64,000 nt of DNA from NCBI RefSeq assembly GCF_025370935.1, contig NC_133490.1, positions 7,271,901 to 7,335,900 on the forward strand, read 5' to 3'. The notes beneath the pieces are model-generated. The model was given only the letters and a program-made list of their open reading frames with translations, made no database searches and was not told the origin of the DNA. A program made the translations under genes and the position numbers. The stretch comes from Choristoneura fumiferana. Taxonomy: Eukaryota; Arthropoda; Insecta; Lepidoptera; Tortricidae. Positions 32,710 to 43,099 of this stretch are shown here, piece after piece (positions within the stretch are counted from its first letter, which is position 1; each line of letters begins with the position of its first letter).

Positions 32710-32878
32710 TATTTTTTCTTATCCTTTTTCTTGCAAATCTAAACTGAGCTACATAGAATAAACCTCTGACACGATCCCAATATAACTGCTTCATCTTAAA
32801 GAACCGGATACTAATCATAATTATAATAATTAATCCAGAAAAAGCGATTAAAACCCATGACCAATTATCCACACTACA
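32666..32878 (-). other. Open frame with one membrane-spanning-like segment, coding status unproven
   Basis: On the minus strand the frame following TAA (32879-32881) gives VDNWSWVLIAFSGLIIIIMI, SIRFFKMKQLYWDRVRGLFY, VAQFRFARKRIRKNTVPQHE. There is a hydrophobic segment of about 15 residues then a strongly basic stretch. There is no ATG at its start and it runs into the inverted repeat at its 3' side. It could be a stray exon or chance. Confidence 0.15.
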
Positions 32879-33510
32879 TTACCCACGAAATTTTACACAT
32901 CTTACTTTCTCAAATTACACACTCCCTAAATAAAACGCGGGATTTTAATATAATTAAAACACAATATAAACTCTTAATTTCGACTTTACAAGGACCCGCG
33001 TAATTGTTTATTAAAACTTAATTATATGACAACTAATTACCCTTGGAGCGTGTACCTTACGTAATATTTGACGGTATTAGGCGTACGCGTTAATGATATA
33101 CGCTCTTGTTAAATATTTTTATGGCCTCATAATTTTATGTTGCTCTGGTCTTTTTTTTAATATTCCCTATTTTAAAGAAGGTTTATAATTGATGTTACAT
33201 GTAAAACTTTGCTTTCCTTTTATGTAATGCACACTAGTAATAGTTTTGTACTTAGTAGAGATGTAGAAAAAACTTATTTAGTAGATTACATACATCAAAA
33301 GTAGGTAGGTATCTAGGGCCTACGAGTGTGCAAATTTTGAGTTAGTTGCTTTTTAATCATTTTTCAGTTACAGTTCAAATTAAAAAAGTCACGAAATATG
33401 ACCAAACAAAACTATACTTAACTATAAAACAGGGCTTTCACTTTTGGTAAAACGTGACCAACCCCCTTTCTTAAAAATGTGGTATAGCTCCCTAACTACG
33501 ACATTTTTAA

Positions 33511-33645
33511 AGAAAGAAAGAAAGGTTTATTTTGGCTCCATAAGTACCACCTAAAAACTAAGACTAAAACTAGCACTAAAACTATGTTACTTGGTGACAC
33601 GGCAGGATACCAAAAAGGTGGTGGTGGTGGTGGTGGTTTAAATGG
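33511..33645 (-). mobile_element. Non-LTR 3' end with (CTTT)n tail
   Basis: On the minus strand a (CCA)n-rich stretch leads through GGTATCCTGCCGTGTCACCA and TAGTTTTAGTCTTAGTTTTT to AATAAACCTTTCTTTCTTTC. An AATAAA followed by a CTTT tail recurs at 42690 and 53401 in a different element. The GGT run at 33619-33637 is a short microsatellite. Confidence 0.5.
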
Positions 33646-34581
33646 TGGTACAGACCACCCGTACCGAAGGAATTAATAGAGTCTTAAGCCCGCGTCATAA
33701 TGTAACTCATTAGTGGGAGATTTAATTTATGACCAGGACAGTATCCGACGGCGACGAGCGAGATTGTGTGGATGCGGCATTTTTATTGATTTTTTAAATG
33801 CAATTTTGATTTAATAATTGTTTAAAAGATTGTAATGAGATTGCTTTTTATTTATATACCGTACCGTTTTGTATCATAATTACTTTACGGTGTTTAAAGT
33901 AAAAATGTATTTTAATACGGTTTGGGTTTTATTATGCAGAGCAGACTTTTGGTTCTGGAAATTATTTTCAATACCAAAATTTTGTTTTAAAATTATCTAT
34001 TTGCTTACCAGGTTTTGCCCTCAGTTTCGTTTGCATTGAAAACCGTAGCACATAAACGGCCTTATACACGTAGTCTTATAGCTGTGTTAAACTCTGATTG
34101 TCGTCTTTTTTCACCTTGTAACTTTTTGTGAATAGTTAACTTTTGTTACGTAAAAATTTAAAAAAGGATGTGTCGTCCTTCACAAAAAATGTCCATCAAA
34201 CACAAAAGCCAACGCACTTTTTTATAAGCCCATTATAAAATACCGTGTCTACTCTCACTTAACGTTCCTACACCGCGCTTAAGCACACATATTTCATATT
34301 GAGCGATCAATCTTGCGCCCACGCCGAGATTTACGCGGCTTTTTTCATTTTTATTCAAATTTTAATGTTCAATGTGATGAGTTTATTTTAGCGGTTTTTT
34401 TGTGTGCTTTTGCTGTTTTTACTTCTCTTATATGCAATTAGAAAAAATAAACGCGGATTAGAAGTTATCAACTAGTTTTAATACACATTAAGCTGGTTTA
34501 ATTCGCAAAAAAAATGTAGAAATTGATCGTTATTAGTAAATAAGATTAATTCTCGGACTTGTATTTATTTATCTACTACCT

Positions 34582-34850
34582 TTTGCCCACGGGTTCGGCC
34601 GCATGGAATTCGATTATCGCGCGCTGTTTCCTCGGGAACTGTGCATTTTTCCGGGATAAAAATGGCCCTATGGCGCCTATGGGGCCTATGTCACTCTCTG
34701 GCCCATAAACTATCTCTATGCTAGCCCATAAACTATCTCTATGCTAAAACTAACGTCGATCCGTCGCTCCGTTTCTACGTGAAAGACGGACAAACATGCA
34801 AACGCATAAACACACTTTCGCATTTATAATAAATACTAATATTATAAACA
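34582..34850 (+). repeat. D-family repeat with local expansions
   Basis: ATGGAATTCGATTATCGCGC, CTCGGGAACTGTGCATTTTT, CCGGGATAAAAATGG, then a 23-bp exact tandem duplication (34701-34723 and 34724-34746), ending CACTTTCGCATTTATAATAA. The core is more diverged than in other D copies. Confidence 0.65.
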
Positions 34851-34859
34851 AAAATCACA

Positions 34860-35300
34860 CGGCATCCAAATCGACAGTGTAATCCAGCTTAATAGACCTG
34901 CTTCAAATAAATAGAGTATCATCCCCTTTAATTACACGCAGGGCCCCAAATAGCGGCAGATAATATTAATCTGTACAAAAAATTTGCATTCCTATCGCCA
35001 TTCCAGGAGCAATTTTAATCGTCCCTCATCAAGCATAGCTCTGCGTAACCACGCGGTTTTACGAGCGCCATTTTGAATTAATTTCGCGCCAAACAAAATG
35101 GCGGATGGCCGCGCGGAACAATAAAATTTTTATTAATCTCAAACGAGATCTCGAGCGAACGTTAGAAAACCGCAATTATAATATTAATTAGAATTTTCCC
35201 GTGTTAATGGTTACGATTATCAGGGCAATAATTAGGATGTGTTTACTTGCCGTTTACGAGCGATTATTTGGGGCTATTGTTTTGGACTTAATTGCGTTTA
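34860..35300. promoter_or_regulatory. Possible conserved non-coding region rich in TAAT motifs
   Basis: This stretch lacks any repeat signature and has balanced GC. It is dense in homeodomain-core words (ATTAATCT, ATATTAATTAG, GTTAATGGTTACGATTATCA). Such composition is common in intronic enhancers of insect developmental genes. No gene partner is visible, so this is a composition-based suggestion only. Confidence 0.2.
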
Positions 35301-35691
35301 ATTATACCTTTGAGGCTTAGAAATAGTTCAAAGATGGCGTAGTTAATAGTTGAATGGGTTACTATGACAACATAGATATATGTATGATTATAAATAGATT
35401 CCCCAATAACCATTCATTTATTCACAGGAATTCAAGGTAGGTTCAATTCACCTACTGCGGGTGAGTTACCAATCTAAAAAACAAAACTAAAATGCTTCTT
35501 ATGCCAATAATTTTCCCTGAAATACGTACGGGAACAAAGATAATTTTTTTAAAAGCTTTTATATTTAAATTACTCTCTTCGTGTCTACATAAGTTTAATA
35601 TCTTCAAATCTTACGAGTTTAATTTCGCCCATTTGTTGTAAATTTGGTACAGATATGTAGATAGGATGACAATGCATGTATAGTCAACAAA

Positions 35692-35786
35692 CGACCGGAT
35701 GGCCTAGTGGTTAGAGAAAATGACTGCAAAGCTAGAGTCCTGAGTTTGATCCCCGGTCGGGGCGGATATTATGTATCTATATGTAT
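35692..35786 (+). mobile_element. SINE-B tRNA-like head
   Basis: GACCGGATGGCCTAGTGGTT (A box inside), AGAGTCCTGAGTTTGATCCC (B box), CGGTCGGGGCGGATATTATG, then truncation where a G element begins 25 bp later. Confidence 0.75.
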
Positions 35787-35810
35787 AACCTAACCAACAA
35801 AAAGTTGGAA

Positions 35811-36025
35811 AACCCCCGACTTTATCACTTTTCCATTTCAATATCTCAAAAACGGCTGAACCGATTTTGATAAAACATATATAAGAAGTATCGCTAGAAA
35901 ACTTGATTTCAAATAAAAAAAACCGCATTCAAATTGGTCCACCCGTTTAAGAGCTACGGTGCCACAGACAGACGGACACACATAGCGGTCAAACTTATAA
36001 CACCCCTCTTTTTGCGTCGGGGGTT
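35811..36025 (-). mobile_element. G-family element, complete
   Basis: It is bounded by perfect 10-bp inverted ends, AACCCCCGAC (35811-35820) and GTCGGGGGTT (36016-36025). The internal landmarks ATATCTCAAAAACGGCTGAA, CTAGAAAACTTGATTT, TTAAGAGCTACGGTGCCACA and CACCCCTCTTTTTGCGTCGG are all present. No target duplication is clear. At 215 bp and without coding capacity it behaves like a non-autonomous DNA element, though I cannot name its superfamily. Confidence 0.7.
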
Positions 36026-36041
36026 AAAAAGTATGAATTAT

Positions 36042-36337
36042 GAAGCCGTGGTGGCGTAGTGATTAAATGGCCTCTCAAGCAGAGGATCGTGGGTGCAAAC
36101 CCCGGCTCGCACCTCTGAGTTTTACGTAATTCATGTCCGAAATTACATTTAAAATTTACCACGAGCTTTACGGTGAAGGAAAACATCATTAGAAAACCTG
36201 CACAAACTAGCAAAGCCTTTCAATGGTGCATGCGAATTTGGTTCCCAATCCGCACTGCGCGTGAAAACTACCGCCCAAGCCCTCTCATTCTGAGAGGAGG
36301 CCTGTGCCCAGCAATGGGACGTAGGCTGGGATGATGA
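36042..36337 (+). mobile_element. SINE-A, full length
   Basis: The head AAGCCGTGGTGGCGTAGTGA has the A box, CCTCTCAAGCAGAGG forms an anticodon-arm-like hairpin, and GGGTGCAAACCCCGGCTCGC is a slightly mutated B box. The body has TTTACCACGAGCTTTACGGT and CCTGCACAAACTAGC. The tail GGAGGCCTGTGCCCAGCAAT, GGGACGTAGGCTGGGATGAT resembles the RTE LINE 3' end. Confidence 0.85.
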
Positions 36338-36723
36338 GTTAAAAAGCACAGTCAGCGAAAGACAAGCATCTAAACAAAAAGTTCAAAATAATAAAGTAGT
36401 TTTTTCATCGTCTATGCCTTAAAATAATATTCAGAGCACCTCGTTATCATATTAAACCTCTAAATTAACATGCACTCCATTCATTTAGCCATTTAGCTAA
36501 GTGAATATTAAGAACTAGGGCCAACTAAACCTAAATTAAGTACCAGCCTCATTAGTGCTAACAAATTATTAAGCATTTAGCAAAATTTAATATTTCCAGT
36601 CACGACTCAGTGTAACGTATGCAATATCGCATGGAACTTCGCTGTAATAAAGCAAACACGGTAGTTCATATTTCATTCAAATTTTCAAAAGAATGAAATA
36701 AGGAGTTATGGTAGAGCTACGTA

Positions 36724-36764
36724 AGGGGGAGGCCTATCTACATAGTGGACATCTTACGGCTGAT
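36724..36764 (+). mobile_element. RTE LINE 3' scrap in sense orientation
   Basis: GGGGGAGGCCTATCTACATA then GTGGACATCTTACGGCTGAT matches the LINE 3' end. It abuts an antisense RTE-1 fragment head to head. Confidence 0.6.
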
Positions 36765-37076
36765 ACCGCCGCTGAGCCTATAGCAGTCCACTGCTGGACA
36801 TAAGCCTCCCCTGAAGAACACCATTGCGCCCTGTCCTCGGCGAGACGCATCCAGCTTCTACCAGCAGCCTTTCGCAAATCGTCACTCCACCTGGCCGGAG
36901 GGCGTCCTACACTACGTTTGCCAAGACGCGGTCTCCACTCAAGAACTCGTTTACTCCAGCGGTTGTCGGTTCTTCGACAGATATGACCAGCCCACTGCCA
37001 CTTCAACTTGCTAATTCTCTGAGCTATGTCGATGACTTTCTGTGTCGGATAGCCTCGCTAAGCGACCTTGAAGTGG
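36765..37076 (-). mobile_element. RTE-1 LINE 3' fragment, well preserved
   Basis: The minus strand is open for about 80 codons with LKWQWAGHICRRTDNRWSKR, VLEWRPRLGKRSVGRPPARW, SDDLRKAAGRSWMRLAEDRA then QWCSSGEAYVQQWTAIGSAA. This is the RTE-clade C-terminus at near-consensus quality. It lacks its own (GAT)n tail. Confidence 0.85.
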
Positions 37077-37144
37077 TGGATTAATCTTAACTCCATTTTT
37101 AATGAAAATAATATCATGATCATCATCATCATCATTTCGATTTA

Positions 37145-37272
37145 TAATTATCCCAATGCACGGCACAGTCCTCCTCTTAGAATAAGAGAGCTTTGATCTT
37201 GGTTACCACGCGGGCCCATTGCGAATTCTCTGTGGATCCATAGGTCAAACTTCTACGCTACCACGGCTTTGA
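37145..37272 (-). mobile_element. SINE-A with internal deletion
   Basis: Tail-type sequence (CCTCCTCTTAGAATAAGAGA, GGTTACCACGCGGGCCCATT) jumps directly to head-type sequence (ATAGGTCAAACTTCTACGCT, ACCACGGCTT). A (CATCAT)n tract at 37120-37136 would be its tail. Confidence 0.6.
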
Positions 37273-37465
37273 TAATGACGCGTTGAATAACGCGTTTATT
37301 TTTTTGCAAAGGAAAAAAGTACTTAACTAAAGAAATACTGTCATAGCGCTTGAAAGAACACAGCTAGCATCAGCTAGTATGTCTCAAATTAAAAAATCTA
37401 TTTATATTATTTTTATTTTTAAATGTTCTCTCTATGCTCGAGTTTGACTGGCACATGGCTTGTTA

Positions 37466-38070
37466 GGGTTCCGTAGCCAAAATGGCAAAAATGGAACCCT
37501 TATAGTTTCGCCATGTCTGTCTGTCTGTCTGACCGTCTGCGACTTTGCTCAGGGACTGTCAATGCTAGAAAACTGTTATTTTGCACGAATATATATGTTA
37601 GCTATGCCGACAAAATAGTACAATAAAAAAAACAAAAAAAATTAGAGTACCTCCCATAGACGTAAAGTGGGGGTGATTTTTTTTTATCATCCAACCTTGT
37701 AATGTGGGGTATCGTTGGATAGGTCTTTTAAAACCAGTAGGAGGTTGCTAAACGATTTTCCGATTCAGTGATTTGTTTGCAAAATATTCAACTTTAAAGT
37801 GCAAATTTTCATTAAAATCGAGCGTCCCCTCCTCGTCTAAAATCCAAACCGGTGGGTGGAAAAATTTCAAAAAATTCAGGATGGTAGTAAGTATATCAAA
37901 CTTACAAGGAAAACTATTACGGTTAAGTTTTCTTGAGAATTATTAGTAGTTTAAGAGTAAATAGCAGCCTAAGGTATAAAATACGAAATCCTTGGAAAAA
38001 TATTACTTAAGTTTTTCGTAATGGCTACGGAACCCGATTTCTAGCATGTCCAACACGCTCTTGGCCAGTT
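37466..38070 (+). mobile_element. H-family element, near complete
   Basis: It starts with GGGTTCCGTAGCCA (37466-37479) and has the exact inverse TGGCTACGGAACCC at 38022-38035, followed by the family 3' extension GCATGTCCAACACGCTCTTG. Inside are TATAGTTTCGCCATGTCTGT, a CTGT run and GTAGTTTAAGAGTAAATAGC. About 600 bp with no coding frame. The family occurs again at 41651 and 52009. Confidence 0.7.
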
Positions 38071-38332
38071 TTAATTATTAAAACCATTACACATACACAC
38101 TACGACACCGTTCTGGATACCACACAAGGGAATACAGTCATAAACATGTGTAGTTGAGAACTCCCTTGACACCCTTGTCACCCGATACTTAGGCACTTAC
38201 ACTTTTATAGTTATAGTTAATTACTGCAAAAGGAACTTAATTACTTTTGCCTGCGACCTAGTCAAAAATTAATCCCTACCTTCGACACTGTCAATAATTT
38301 AAAACATTTCAATGTCCCAGTACAAGACGTGA

Positions 38333-38660
38333 TCATCATCAGCTTACGTACTACGTCCGCTACGTCCACTGTCGGACATAGGCCTCCCCAATAGACCTAC
38401 ATAGTTGCTTCGATTGTAAGCGGCCTGGAGTCACCATGACCCTGTGGCTTTTAACAGGTCATCCGTTCATCTCATTGGTCAATTGGTCAAAGGCCAATCC
38501 GCGGTCTCCATTCGAGAACTTTTCGGGCCCAACAGACATCTGTTCTCCGTGCTAAATGACCTGCCCATTGCCGTTTCAACGAGCTAATTCGCGTGACAAT
38601 TTCGGTGATGGTGACCCTCGTTCTTCTACGTATATCCTCATTTCTGAATAGATGAAGCAT
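38333..38660 (-). mobile_element. RTE-2 LINE 3' fragment, degenerate
   Basis: GTCGGACATAGGCCTCCCCA, ATAGACCTACATAGTTGCTT, CGGTCTCCATTCGAGAACTT, TCTGTTCTCCGTGCTAAATG and ACGAGCTAATTCGCGTGACA are all in the RTE-2 order. Frameshifts are frequent. Confidence 0.8.
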
Positions 38661-38722
38661 CTTAGTAGTTCACCATTGACCTCTGTGGACCGTGAGCTCC
38701 CAATTTGTTTGCAAACTTATAT

Positions 38723-38859
38723 TGGACGCTGTTATGCAATAGTGTGTCAACCCTGATTAATTCTGCAATACAATGTCAACCCTTAGAAAATAATTTTAAC
38801 AGTTGACAATGTATTGCAAAACGACAGTGGGTTGACTCAGTATTGCAAAACAGCGTCCA
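38723..38859. mobile_element. 137-bp foldback MITE
   Basis: TGGACGCTGTTATGCAATAG at the left is matched by the inverse of CAGTATTGCAAAACAGCGTCCA at the right. Pairing continues through GTCAACCC and TGCAATACA(A/T)TGTCAAC, leaving only a short AT-rich centre. No flanking duplication is certain. Confidence 0.75.
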
Positions 38860-39003
38860 TTTGCGATATACCTAGATAAAGAAAGGAAGACGATACATGG
38901 CTACGATGCATTTTTAAACATGAAACTACCGCACCAACCGCACTCTAGTGTTCTCAATCCACACTGGACACCTCCATTAAGATGCATTCTATTTTGAGAG
39001 GTT

Positions 39004-39280
39004 GCAGGTGGTAGGACCTTGTGCAAGGTCCACCCGGATTGCTGCCACCATATTGCTCGCTAATTCTGCCGTGAATCAGCAGTGCTTGCACTATTGTGTT
39101 TCAGCGTGGAGAGTAAGACAGCCGGTGAAATTACTGGCACTTGAGGTATCCCATCTTAGGCCTCTAGGTTGGCAACGCAACTGCAATACCCCTGGTGATG
39201 CAGATTTTTATGGGCGGTGGTGATCTCTTACCATCAGGAGACCCATTTGCTCGTTTGCCATCCAGTAGAATAAAAAAAAA
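39004..39280 (+). mobile_element. C-family A-tailed 3' end element
   Basis: A complete copy ending in GTAGAATAAAAAAAAA. It carries the recurrent open frame. A short GATGGTGATGATGATGA stretch beyond it (39317-39333) looks like an RTE tail. Confidence 0.75.
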
Positions 39281-39368
39281 GGTGACCCATGCCCACCAGG
39301 ACGAATCTAAGCTGGAGATGGTGATGATGATGAATACAAAACAACAGCAATATAGGCTTTACAAATTA

Positions 39369-39511
39369 TTAGGGCCTGTTTCACCATCTATTAGGGTTAA
39401 CCGACGGTTAAATGTGATGCCGTCTCCGTCTATTCGAACAAAATAAATAGAGACGGCATCACACCTAACCGCCAGTTAACGCTAATCAATGGATGGTGAA
39501 ACAGCCCCTTA
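39369..39511. mobile_element. PIF/Harbinger-type MITE with TTA target duplication
   Basis: The element 39372-39508 starts GGGCCTGTTTCACCATCTAT and ends GGATGGTGAAACAGCCCC, with TTA on both sides (39369-39371, 39509-39511). Arms of about 60 bp pair through GATGCCGTCTC. Same family as 21975-22095. Confidence 0.85.
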
Positions 39512-40204
39512 CACTCGTTTTTTTTAAAGACAATCAGTGTCATATATACGCCGGCGGCTCCTCAGTTTAATATTTAACTTTACGTTCTTTGTGCATGTTT
39601 CTACGAAGGGCTTGGGTTAAAAGCAAGCGAACAGCGATTGTAGCTCGCGATACATTAGACTTACTTCATTCAGAAAAGGCAGCAAATGTACAGTTTAATG
39701 TAATAAAAACTTTAAATCTAACATTCAAAATTGTGACTGGCGCAAAAGTTCAAGGTCATAGGTCCCGGCAGTAGAAGTTTAAGTTACTGAACCCGGTTCT
39801 AAACTATTGTTTTTACCCCTTTATATTTCATTTAAAGCAGTCGAGTTTTTTGATTAATATTTTTTAACATTTTTTTTTCTTAACTGGACAAAAGGCATTG
39901 CGCCATTTATTTTTGTCGCAAACATGCACTTCTCATTTTTCCACGGAGCTGTATAACTCGAGCTATCTCATGGCCATCTAAATCTCAACTGATGATATAC
40001 AGCCATTCAAATCTTTAGGCAAAAGGCGGTATCTAAAAAAAATACTTGAGATATATAAGTAAATATACCATTAGCTTAAGGCATTCTGTAACTGATGATA
40101 TAGATACCTAACTCAAAAGTGATTTTTTTATATAAGTAAGGGCTTTTTAGCCTTAATAGGGCTATACAACGCAACAGTCTTAGGCCATGTTTTTTTTTAA
40201 TAAT
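39512..40204. other. No recognised feature
   Basis: AT-rich with no identified repeat or supported exon. Confidence 0.3.
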
Positions 40205-40475
40205 ATTGTTTTTATGGGTTCAAACCCCGGCTCGCACCTCTGAGTTTTTCGAAATTCATGTGCGGAATTACATTTCAAATTTACCACGAGCTTTACGGTG
40301 AAGGAAAAACATCGTGAGGAAACCTGCACAAACCTGCGAAGCAATTCAACGGTGTGTGTGAAGTTCCCAATCAGCACTGGGCCCGCATGGGAACTACTGC
40401 CCAAGCCATCCATTCTGAGAGGAGGCCTGTGCCCTGCAGTGGGACATATATAGGCTGGGATGATGATGATGATTG
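40205..40475 (+). mobile_element. SINE-A lacking its 5' head
   Basis: It begins inside the B box (GGGTTCAAACCCCGGCTCGC) and continues to the tail GTGGGACATATATAGGCTGG and (GATGAT)n at 40459-40474. The body is well preserved. Confidence 0.8.
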
Positions 40476-40987
40476 TTTTTGCTGGCTACGGTTAGCTCCG
40501 CCCTGACGGTGGAGCGTGCTCGACGACCGCCGCCACAATCGCTTCCAATCAGCCTATGACTTGCGTCGCACCTTTATAAAGCATTCATGTGACAACCACA
40601 AGCTATTTGTAACTATGTCGTTGAACCTCACTATAAAGTAAAACGGTCGTTGTGTAAATTCTTCATTTATTACATTTTACGACGAGCTGTTTTAAAAATG
40701 CAGCGTCCACAATAAACTGAAAGCGCCACTTTTGCTGTGTTGTTTTAAAACTTTCATCCATCTATACATAGTTAATATCCAGACTAACTTTACCACAAAT
40801 CGGTACTTGAGGAAAATGAGACGGATGAATCGAATATGAATTTATAAAATCTATTCTTCAATGAGCAAAATTATGATAAAATAAAACATACGTTAGAGAA
40901 ACATAAACAAACTTCGGGCAGTTGAGTAAAAAAAATATTCGGGACACGGAACCTTGTTCCAAATTAAGCAAAGCTTGTATTATAGGT

Positions 40988-41095
40988 ACAGTCAGCATCA
41001 AAAGTAGCGGATCACTTTTTTACTCTGTCGCATTGAGACATTGATAATCTTGCATGGCGTTAGTACGTGGCTGTAAAACGACAAAGTACGAAAGT
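40988..41095 (+). repeat. Interspersed repeat, also at 44574 and 55253
   Basis: GCATCAAAAGTAGCGGATCA, TTTTTACTCTGTCGCATTGA and CTGTAAAACGACAAAGTACG recur in inverse orientation at 44574-44696. It interrupts or abuts a SINE-B here. Confidence 0.55.
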
Positions 41096-41165
41096 CTAGT
41101 ATCGAACCCGGGACTTCAAGCTTCGTAGTCAGGTTCTCTGACCACTGGACTTTCCGGTCGTCCAC
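41096..41165 (-). mobile_element. SINE-B tRNA-like head
   Basis: The minus strand reads GACGACCGGAAAGTCCAGTG, GACTACGAAGCTTGAAGTCC and CGGGTTCGATAC. A piece of the SINE-B tail (AAGCAAAGCTTGTATTATAG) lies at 40968-40987, so the repeat at 40988 has probably inserted into this SINE. Confidence 0.65.
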
Positions 41166-41650
41166 TTAACAAGTTCCTTGTCTTATTGTCATCTTGGCGA
41201 GGGTACTACCGACCCTCCATATATAATAATACTAACACATTCGTTAATAGTTCAAGAACATCTCACATGCCAATGTCTCGAGTGCATACTACAGATGTCT
41301 AGACAATTAAATACAAATCTGTTTGTCTGTCTACTCGGCAGGAACTGCGTAACGAGCGTTACATTTTGAAATCTATCTGAAGCACCGGAAGCTAGGGTTA
41401 AATCGATGTATAGAGCTTGCAAATTCTCGAAAAGACTTGGAACAGTTATTTCATAAAGTACGAGTAATTTAGTAACCAGCTAGTATTTTTCGGTAAGAAC
41501 TGAATCTATTTTATAAATTGCGTACTTGAATGGTCCTTTAAATCGATTTCATCGATTGCATTGAAACTCTTTGTCCAGTCATCGTTGGCAATCAAGTTAT
41601 TTAGGAAAGAAATAAGGCCATGCATTAATGACATTAACATGCTGTGGTGT

Positions 41651-41975
41651 ACTACTTCGCTTGGGTCTTGTTCAAGTTTCGTCTTTTTCGGGGAAAAAAC
41701 GTAGCCAACGTTAATCAGGTGGCGTATTTATCCATCTGTCCGTCTGACTGTCTGTCTGTCCGCGGCTATGCTCAAAGACCGTTCGTACTACAAAGCTGTA
41801 ATTTGGCATGAATATACCAGTCACGCCGACAAAGTGCTAGAATAAAAAACTTTTTTTTTTTAATAAGTGTATCAAATTTACAAGGAAAATTATAACGGCC
41901 ACAGCCGTATACGTAAACTTGGAAGATTCCGTACGAAATCCTTAGACTTGATTTTTTTGGAATCTTAGTGTCCAA
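41651..41975 (+). mobile_element. H-family element, internally deleted
   Basis: It contains CCGTCTGACTGTCTGTCTGT, GGCATGAATATACCAGTCAC and ATCAAATTTACAAGGAAAAT as in 37466-38070, but lacks both the start and the TACGGAACCC end. Compared with copy 2 at 52009 it is missing the GTAGTTTAAGAGTAAAAAGC block. Confidence 0.65.
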
Positions 41976-42689
41976 CGTTTAAACTGGTGTGTATATAGAC
42001 AAACAACAATTTCCACAATTCAAATAATCGATTTTTCAGATAATTAAGGTAAGTTATGATAGTCTACGGATCAATCCTTGTGTTTTTTTTTACTTAACTG
42101 TGTAAAAGTTTATTTTGTTTTAAAACACAATTGATTCAAAATGGAACTCCCTAAAGATTTTTCAGACCTTTGCTTTTCTTATAACTTAAAAATAATGTGT
42201 GTGCCATGTGTCGTCTCAAAAGTATTTTTACTCGGTATACCTACAAGTATTAATACTTAATACTTTGTCCAGCACTACCGTCTGATTGCGGACTTCCGGA
42301 GCTAGTCAGACGATTTAATTGGAATAACGACGGAACTATGTAATTTAGAAAATATAGTATGTACTTAACTATAACGTAGATATACGCTCTTACTTCGGAT
42401 GGATATGGTGCTCATAGATAATATAGTCAGGTACACGTATAAAGCTACTAAGACAATGTAATGATCAAGACGTCATCAACCTGTGGAGATTTTTTTTAAC
42501 GGAAACAGTCCGATGTCAATGAACTTCTATAGGGGTGGCATTATTCTTCAAATCTTAATAGGACCAAACGGAGAGTAGAACTTACCAACCAAAAAAAAAA
42601 CTAAATTGATTTTTAAGATTATGACGGAATTCTAAAGTGACAAACATAAAATACAGAAAACCACCTTTTACTTCTCTCTTTCCTCATTA

Positions 42690-42905
42690 GAAAGAAAGAA
42701 AGAAAGAAAATACATTTATTTATCGCCATAAAACAAACATAGAAACTAACATAGAACTAAAACTACATACAAACTAAAATTGATTACGGCTTCGGGTAAC
42801 CAGAGGGCTGGCTTTTTCTTAGCACAAAGATTAAGCATTGCCATACAGCGTGGTAATGCTGCCAGCCTTCTGGGCACCTTACCACCTGGCAGTGATTTTG
42901 GGCAA
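42690..42905 (-). mobile_element. Non-LTR 3' end with (CTTT)n tail
   Basis: Minus strand: GGCAGCATTACCACGCTGTA, AGCCAGCCCTCTGGTTACCC, GAAGCCGTAATCAATTTTAG, ATGGCGATAAATAAATGTAT, then (TTTC)n (42691-42710 as GAAA). AATAAA next to a simple tail marks a retrotransposon 3' end. Moth Helitrons are reported near GAAA microsatellites, but I see no Helitron ends. Confidence 0.55.
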
Positions 42906-43040
42906 CTTTTTTATTTATAATTTTAGTTTGTATGTAGTTTTAGTTACCTTTATTTTGTTTTATATTATACAGGCATTGTCTAATAATAAATATCCTTCTA
43001 CGAATACATAGAACAGATAAAGACATACATGACGCTAAAT

Positions 43041-43099
43041 AGGTCCCCACTCAGCATAATGCCACGGCAACACGTGGCGCTGATTTTCAGTGAGGACCT
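43041..43099. repeat. Small imperfect inverted repeat
   Basis: AGGTCCCCACTCAGCATAAT, GCCACGGCAACACGTGGCGC, CTGATTTTCAGTGAGGACCT folds on itself around GGCAACAC. It is also present at 53766-53824. Confidence 0.5.

Noticed and set aside
42690..42716. Helitron (Lep1-type) insertion next to the GAAA microsatellite
   Set aside because: Moth Helitrons are known near (GAAA)n, but I see neither a 5' TC start nor a hairpin plus CTRR end. The tract is better explained as a retrotransposon 3' tail.
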